This document shows, one piece after another, positions 37,401 to 46,400 of a DNA stretch of 64,000 bases; position 1 is the first letter of the stretch; the number at the start of each line of letters is the position of its first letter. Position numbers and translations under genes: made by a program. The notes beneath the pieces are model-generated. The model was not told the DNA's origin. It saw only the letters and a list, made by a program, of their open reading frames with translations, and ran no database searches. The DNA is from Holothuria scabra. Taxonomy: Eukaryota; Echinodermata; Holothuroidea; Aspidochirotida; Holothuriidae. The stretch covers positions 40,766,846-40,830,845 of the forward strand of contig CM074193.1 of assembly GCA_037179385.1 (NCBI GenBank), given 5' to 3'.

Positions 37401-40400
37401 AAGTAAAAAACACAATAATTAACGTTGCAATTCTTTCCACTCTAAAGATCCCTTCAGTGTCTACATATTTTGTTAAACAATCAGTTTAGAATAGGAAATC
37501 AACATGATAGGACAAAAACTTCTTCCTCTTCGTCAAACTCTGATTGTTTCTTTAAGGATATAAACATACAAAGTATAAATAAACTTGAATTTCATATTAC
37601 ATTATCGCATTTGAGGTGATCAAAATATGAAGACTAACGTTCATATCCAAAACTGTGAATGGGTGGGGATTAAAAGGGTTTATCATTTGTCTAAGTTATG
37701 AAAAATAATTTTAATAAAAAGAAAATTGGAAAGTTTTTATTTCTTTAAGTTCTTCCAAAGTAAGGTTTTGTGGTCCTGACACTCATCTTTAGGTTGTCTT
37801 CACTTTATTTATAATGTTGTCGGAATATTACTGCATATATAAAACTGCGCTATAACTAGAAAGCCACATCAGTCCCCTCTAATGAAACGAACACGCAGAT
37901 TCAGGATAATTTGCCAGCATAAAACCTCAAAATTGCTATGGGAATCGAATTGCAAGTTTATCTTCGATCACCATCTCTTGTTAAATAGAAGACTCAATTT
38001 TTTGAATCCCTGAAACTCACATTTTTCATATGGCTGTTTGAAGAATTTTTGAAACCCGAACCTGATTTACAAGGTCACAAGTCCTCTGAGAGAAGTCGGG
38101 AGATGAGATCTTAAATTTATTTTAGAAAATTTGTAATTAAATTCATACAGGTTAGATTTATTACTCGACCTTTCGTAAACAAACATCATCCCGATGGAAA
38201 ACACAGGTACTCGGGCATGGTATCTCAAATTTTGCACCGTTTTGTAAATTCCACGAGATGACATTATCATTTTGTCTTATTTACCTATAAAGCCAACTGT
38301 TGGTCATGTAACAAGATTGAGTGTATTGGGGGCCAGAAAGCTCCTAAATTTTGTGATTATTTTCCGACCTTGTTCATTCTCGAGAAATTTTGCACTTTGA
38401 TCTCTGGTGATCCAAAAACTTCGATGTTGGGAATTCTTAGAATTTCGCTTTTTCACCTCTAGTGAACCTAAGAGACAAACTTGGAGATTCTTCCACAATT
38501 TTCGCTTTGACATCTGGTAACTACAGTTGGTCATTTGGGTAATCCTTGGGAAGTTTGCGTTTTGATCTCTGGTAACCCCAAGATGACGTTTCTGAGAATG
38601 TGAAATCCTGCATTTTCTTATGAACCCAGATGGACAGTATTTGACCTCTAGCAACCTGATATGATCTCTGATCTCAACCAAAGAAGCAAAAAAGCAATAA
38701 GCTTGTTCCCCTTATGGCGTTGTTTACAAGTCGTTAAGAGATTTCAATAGTTAACCTCTGGTGACTACAGTTGACGTTAAACCTCCACTTAAAATTAGGG
38801 TTCTTCAGTTCTAAATGCCAGCTATGGAAACTGTCTATTACTCCTTTTTTTGAGATATCGTTTTTACAAGCAATTTGCAAAGTTTTTGCAGTTTTATCTT
38901 CAGGACCTCAGATTACATCGGTCTCCACCAAAAACGATATGGTTCTTCCTCTCAATATAACAAGTTTATACACCAAATGTGAAACGTATTAGAAATTGCT
39001 CTCTCCGGATATCATGCTTACAAGCCAGTTTCCAAAATGAAACAGTTTTTACCGCTGGTGACCTCAAATGACATTTAACCTTTATCAGAACAAAAGTCTT
39101 TTTCCTTTCCACATGACATATTAATATACCAAACATGAAAAGTATCTGTCACTGATATCTTGAGAAATAGGTTTTTACCAGACACTTTCAAGTTTTCCCA
39201 TTTTACATCTGACGACATCAGTTGTAACGATCTTAGATTTCCACCAAAAACAGTACGGTAAAGTTCTTCCTTTTAGCAAGACGAATCTACTGGTATAATA
39301 CAAAGTGGAAAAAAAACTGCTGTTTGAGACAATTTGAGACACGTCGTACCGGCTCGGTTAACAAGGTTTTTGATCTTCCACCTCTGGTGACCTTATTTGA
39401 CCCTTCACCACCATAAAACAATAGGGTTCTTCCTCTAAACATGAAAAATCAATATACCAAAGTCCGACCTTCCTACTTGAAGGTATCGTGTTAACAGGCA
39501 GTGCCGCAAACAACACATACGTACTCTAGAGAAAATTGTCCTAAGAAAAATAAAACCAAACACATATACGGCATTCCAACACATAGATTCCCTTCCTGCC
39601 TTTTGTCAAACTCTCAATAAATAAAACAGAAATGGGAAAAAGCAAAGCGTGGACCTCTTATTTTTTAAGTCATTAATCATTTGCATGTACTCCTTTAATC
39701 ATGTATAACAGATCCCTGTGAAGCTATTGATATCCACTGTCAAGAAACAAAAAGCACCATTTGATGGATGGACAAACAGACAGACATGCAATTAGAAAAA
39801 CGGACATTTAGACAGACAGATAGACGTACAAAAAGATAGAGAGATACACAGAGAGATAGACAGACTGACAGACAGACCTGAGAGAGAAAGAGGGGTAGCA
39901 GTCAGAGCTAGGGAAAAAAGGACAGGCAGAAATGTATGAGCACAAGCTGAGTTGGGGACGCCGGAAGGAAACTATAGACAGGCAAACAGTAGGCAAAAAA
40001 GTCGAAAAATATGCAATGTAACCGTCATCACGTTTTTCGCAAAGTGATAATACAGTACTTACTGTAGATAGGAAGAGGTAGCGATAGTATGCCCTCAACA
40101 TTTGAAGTTCTAACATCTGAAAATGTAAAAAAGTGTAAAAATGACGTCACACTTTCGAACATAGCTTTCATATTTTTAGGCTTAACAGAAAGATACGGGG
40201 TTTGGGTGAATAACGAGTGGAGGAGTAATTTCTGTTAAAGCTATATCTGACGTCATATCTACGTCAGGAAATACTCCATGACCAGGAGTTATGGCGAATG
40301 GACAGCACCTATAACGAATGCAAGTACAGTGCTTGATTTGAAAGGTAACAAGACGAGGTAACACTGCTCCGAACTCGGATCGGATTCAGATCAGATTTTT

Positions 40401-43400
40401 CGAATTTGCTAAAATCTGCTGAATTTCTGGTCGGAAAGAGCCCAAAAAATGCCAATCAAAGTAAATATATCATTTGCATCTGATATCTATGAAAATAAAA
40501 TGCCAGCTTTTTCGTGACGTCACATCAACACACATTTTATCATTCAGCGACGTACCGTAGTTCGATAAAATTTGTCTTTCAATGTGACGTCACTAAATAA
40601 TTTGAATAAATATTATAGTCGTAGTCCTGAATTACAACTTATATATTCACACATGTTGGCAAATTTTTGGCTCTTTCCTACCAGACATTGAGAAGACTCT
40701 AACAACAAGACGAACGTCTAGACGAGTTGCGGTGCCGACAAACCAAGTCGCCTTGTACTTTAAAGGTGATTTTATATTTTAGCGGGACAAAAATACCATT
40801 CCAAAATACTTGTATTGTGTTTTGCCTAATAGCAGCTAAGTTAAGTTCAACACTTCTAATCCAGGAACATTGTTCATTCACTTTAGAAATGTGGTTGAGG
40901 TGGAACGTGTAACACACCAAAGAAATACTTGATTGCCGGTATAATGAGGTTTGCTCATTTTGAACTCATATTTGACAGTAAATCAGGAAAAGATGATACA
41001 ACAGTTGATTTAGAACTGTAGAAAGAGCAAAACGTCACATCAGATATCATTCCAAACGTCCTTTACAAGCTGCTGCTTGTGCATTCAATATAAGGTATCC
41101 CTAATGTCCCGGCTCCTTAGTAGCTCCTTGTACAGCATGGGGGTTTCTGATAAAAGATGGTAAAGCGCCAAAGGCTCAAGACAGACCATTCGACCAAACA
41201 GACGTTAGTCAAAATTGTATTTTAAGTAGTGCAGTTAATAAGGGAAAACATGCCATTTGTTTAGCTGTTTAGTGAATACAGGTGGAGTACACTGTTATGA
41301 CGTAATGTTGGAAACGATAATGAGTCTGTATATACATGACAGTAACGTTGTAGTCACTTGGTTGAAGATGGATTTATGTTAATGAACAAAAGGAAAAAAT
41401 TCAAATGTTGAACATAGAGAATTTTTAAAGATTAATGGTTTTTAAAAAGTTCTGTACGCTCCGCACCAAGTTTACTCTCAACTTTCCTAATAAAAAATTG
41501 TTGTAAGTAACATGTAATAACAAGTTAACGAGAATCAAAAGAAATGTCGATATCTCAGATTTACCATAATCTTTACAAATGATGAAATAAAATAAAAAAA
41601 AAAATATAAAACAGCAAAGTAAAATTCCTTTGTCAGCGTTACTTACACCTACATTCTCTCAACATAAAAAAAAAATATGTTACTATGATGATATTTCACT
41701 CTAGCCTTACTGTAGGCCTATTGTCACTGTTTCTCCAATTTATATTAATCCCGCACACATACGTCACTACTAACCCTTCGCCAGTAACTTCTTAGTTCAG
41801 TAATGTATAGACACTTGAACGACGTTGACCTCCACAAATCAGAGAACCGAATCAATCACTTACAAATCATAAAAGATAAATTGCAACATCTATACGTCCC
41901 TTCATGAAACCCGAATACCAAAATTATCGATGTCCCTAGTTTATAACTATTAGCGGCGATTCGTCTGTCATCACATCATTAAACAGTCTCGCTTCTTCCT
42001 ACACTCTATATCAAGAACTTGTTGTCGCCTTTCTGACAGTGACTTCTTACTACGGAACAAAACTGTTGCCATTGCACTATATCAAAATTGTTTTAATAAT
42101 TTCCATGCATTTCTTTTTCTAATAAAAATAATAGTATAGCAAGTTTATGTATGGCCACGACTCGCAACTGATCAAACGATAACATAAAATATGTAAAAGC
42201 AATAAGAAAGCCAGGTCTATGAATAAGACTGCACTGTCCAGTAAAAAACTCCGTAAAAGACAAATTTCATCATTCCAACCACCCATATGCAATAGCTCAA
42301 CAAATCACTTTCAAAGAAAAAACGGACTTCATGAAAAATAAACGTTTCGCTGATAACACCACAGCCAGTGACATAACAAATAAGAGCATAACTAGCTTAT
42401 AAATAAGTGTCTTGCTACTTTACCATTTACGAAATGAACCACCTGGCTAAACATTTACAATTGCGAATTTTCTTGTACCTGTTCAAAACTTCGTTGTGTA
42501 AGCTTACAATCTAACCCTCTACAAACGGTCCAAATTTAATGTCTACGTTCGTTTAACATAAATATAAAAAAAATGATAAGGCAATCATTTTTAATTGTTT
42601 TACAGTGACGTAAATCCCGGAGAAGGCAAGGGATGTCTTTGCTTCCTCAAGTAAAAAAAGGAAAGCCAAACTGTCATATGTCTCCCTCAAAATTTAAAAT
42701 AACCATTTCAAAATCAACACATTTTTGACAAGAGGTGAACTATCCATGGCCTTTAAAAAGACCAAATCAGTTGGTTTTCAAGGGCTTCTCCCCCAACAGA
42801 AGACCCAAAGCAGTCCCTGAATGATTGTGCAAAACCTTCATTCATGCAGACCTCTTCCCAATATCTCAAACAGATCACCGCCCAGCGTAATAAAAAAAGG
42901 TTGCTCTCATCACATACAAATATAAAACGAGATATGAATGAACATGTTAAAACCCTACCGTGACTACTCTTTACATTAAACTATGTGTTCATGTTAACAC
43001 TTCTTCATCTTATGATGTGCTCTCCTCCCTAAATGTATAAATATCCCCAAGAACACTCCCTCTGAATTTGGTTTTTTAAGCATTCTTCTTTAGTGGAGCT
43101 TCTGAGCAATGGCAATTGGTTGTGTAAATATGTGGAGGGGTACATAATGAACTTACAATGACTTGTCTTAAATAAAGATGATCATCTTCCCTGTAACCAA
43201 AAATGCCAAACACCGAAAAAAAAAATTACCACCCACAACAACGAAAAAATAAAATGTACATGTAGATCTTTCGGAACGTATAAATAATACATCACGATCG
43301 TCATGTTCCCTACTTTCCCCATCATCACACCTCTGACTCTTTTCATATCCACTAGATCCTTTTTTTTTTGCTTGATCCCAACGCTGACATCATCATTTTC

Positions 43401-46400
43401 TCCTTCATAACTTTTATCTTGAAATTCACCCCCATACTTTCTCTTTTTTTGCCAACCTTTCCTTTCTACAAAAAAAAAAAAAAATCTTTGAACGGCCCTT
43501 CTTGGGCATTGTTATATTCTCCACATAATTTTAAACTTTAAAATAACAAATTTACCATAACCAGACACCTTAATATAACACAAATATTAATACGAGCCAT
43601 CTCATACAAATAATATTTACCTACCAATAACAATGTTTCCCTCCAACAGAAACTTACTTTATGAAAAAACAGTGAACAAAACTCCTCTAAACTATCAAAC
43701 TTTTTACTCCACAGCAACCTCGACCATGTCACTTGAAAAGAATAAATCTCCACAAAGAAATCCTCATATAAATACTCAAAATTCATTAAACACCTCGATG
43801 AATTAAAAAACAACCAAAATGATGGCGCTGTGTTAAATTAAACAACATATTATTCCCCAGAGTACACACGGACCTGGTTTTTCCGCAAGATTGTTACTAA
43901 AAATAGAACACGTTTGCCAATTTTACGTGAAAAAAATCCCAATTTTACACTCTCACGAAAATCATATTTCCACCAAAACTTAAAAACACGAAAGAGAAGT
44001 ACCATCCCTACAAATTGCACTAAACCGTATTTCGATACCACAAAGCATCTAGAAGGAGATAGAAATAAAGTGCCGGAAAAGTCAGAAATTGATATCGCGA
44101 TAGTAACTGCATTAGTTGCGGTTGCCTGCAAGGCAGGCACCGCAACTAAAAACCAGAAAGAGCGGATCGGAATGCGATCCCTGTTTGTTGAATTTGTTGT
44201 GACCTCGGCTCAAAGCTTATTGCCTAGTGTTCCAGAAAGAGAAGATCCAATGCACTCTTTATCGTTCATTTTTATGCTCTTTCGTTTTCTGAAACCCATT
44301 CGTACAAAGTTGTAATTGGTTCCGACGTATTTCTATTTAGACTATCAAATGACTAAAACGTTTCAATTTAAAAGTTTCACCCTAAACATCTAAAACGAGA
44401 AAGGTAAAGGGTTTAGCGATACCTTGTCGATCTTGGGAACACTTGGAAAATTCATTTTTGACTTCTGATGACTCCGAGATGATGAGCTTGGAAATTCTTG
44501 AAAAATTTTACTTTTTGATCTCTAGTGAGACCGGAAGGAAACCTTGGGAATTCTTGAGAAAAATTGCCTTTTGACATTTTTGGCTTAATTTTTTTTGGAA
44601 GGTACCTCTCATGACCTTTGTCCCCCACAAAAACTATAAGGTTTTCCCTCTCAACATGATAAATCTATACATTAAATATGACAAGTTTGGTTTTTGCTAT
44701 CTTAAGTTGTCTTGGTTACAACCTCTTTAACCCTTTAGCAAAGAAAGGTACTGGAAGGAACAAAATTTTCCTGGTGTGGGGGAGCTTTTTCAGGGGGGAA
44801 TGTGTAAAAATGTTTTGAGCAAACTTCAACCGTCTAGTGGATTCAAACACTAGAAATTAAAAGCAAAATACAAGGTTTTGTAACCTCAAATGACCTTTGA
44901 CATTCAAAAACAGCAATATGGCCTATTTTGAAAACGGCAAACGTATGTACTAATTATGAAAACTGTCGGTCATTGCTATCTTGAGACATCGTGTTTACAA
45001 ATAATTCTGGAGGTGTTCACAGTTTTACTGCTGGTGACCACAAATGACCTATAACCTCTATCAGAAACAATAGCATTTATTTATCTGAGCTTCAGTAGTC
45101 CATTAATGTTAAAAGTGTCAGTCTTTATAACCTTCAGATATCCTATTTACAAGGTTTTCCTTTACTGACCTATGGTGAACTCAAATGATCTTTGATCCCT
45201 GCCAAAACAAAAGGGGTTCTCCCTCTTAACATGAAAAAATATGTACCAAATATGGAAGGTAGTAGTCGTTCGTAAGTTGATATATCGTATTTACAAGCAA
45301 AGTTTTACAAACACAGAGGCATAACCCTCCCCCATCACGTCCACATACACGACATCACCATCGCATAGATTCCCTCCCAAAGCATAAAAACTTGGTGACA
45401 CTATATAACACACTGGTGTTGGTGTGTCGTTAAACCCCATCTAACTAACTAACTAACCCAAAGCATAAATAAAGGAAGGGAGTGTGCAATATTTATGTTA
45501 CTAATGGTATAAATATGCACAATGATAACTAAATACTCATACCGTACCTTATCAATTAATTTAATGCATATATCTCTATGACAGTCCACAATTACATTCT
45601 TCTGTCCATCATCTTTGAGCCCCTTCAGGACACTCTTTAAATTTTTACCGATCGGGAAGAATTTTATCTCGATGTCCCCCGTCACAGACAACGGTAGAAT
45701 TTCTTTGATTCGACCCAATCCTGAAAAAATAAATGTGATTTAAAGAGGGTACATAAGGTTGATTTATGATATCCACAAATTTTTCCAGAGCTTTTAAGTT
45801 TCCTTCACGTACTAATGACAATTGCTGAAACATAGAAAGTCCCACATCGTACATACGGATAACTGCAGAAATTTACGATTCATTTCGGTTTTCAAAAGTT
45901 TCAAAAGACCAGACACGGCACTTTCAAAAACTATACGGAAGAGGCTACAAAACGGGGTACAAACAATTCAATTAAGTTTTTTTGTTTATAACGTAACTTT
46001 TAATGCTAATTGTTAGCTATGCCACGTATTAGTACCCTTCAACACCCTCGTTAAGATATTGATATCAATTCAATATGCCTCTGTAATGATCAGGTTGCAC
46101 CAACCTACTCAATTGAGCTCTAAACAAGTTTAAGTATGTTCAGGAGAGTTCAACATAGATTTTATTATCGCGTAGTTTTGTGATGAAGGGCTCTCCCCGG
46201 TATATCGTCAGATCATACCTTACCAACGGCGAGATTACCTTCTCCGCCTTTTCAACAAGATCACTCGCCAACTACTACAATTTGTGTCACATGATAACCC
46301 TCTGAAAGGTCAGTTCGGTATACCGTCAAATAGTAGATAAGCAGCAGCGCGATTACAGAGTCCTAGTTTTCAACAACTTCAAAAAACTAGTGCAACAATC

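Larger units (their letters stand above)
37161..40062. other. Intron c-d, mostly degenerate repeat field
   Basis: No second gene. Most of 38300-39480 is a degenerate repeat and 39764-39890 is a GACA/GATA simple repeat (both listed separately). 37161-38300 is anonymous AT-rich sequence. Confidence 0.5.
40117..45547. other. Intron b-c, 5.4 kb, with MITE and a G-poor block
   Basis: Holds a diverged CRE-MITE (40353-40705), a G-poor 2.3-kb block (41560-43860), a hairpin (44112-44149) and a degenerate repeat field (44413-45310). The overlapping frames at 43850-44315 on both strands lie over a compositionally odd stretch and show no domain. Confidence 0.55.

Noticed and set aside
38304..38681. 125-codon minus-strand frame
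   Set aside because: It translates a degenerate repeat field, and its internal peptide repetition mirrors the DNA repeats.
43850..44315. Overlapping 96- and 133-codon frames on opposite strands
   Set aside because: They overlap antisense at the edge of a compositionally biased block, span a hairpin and show no domain.
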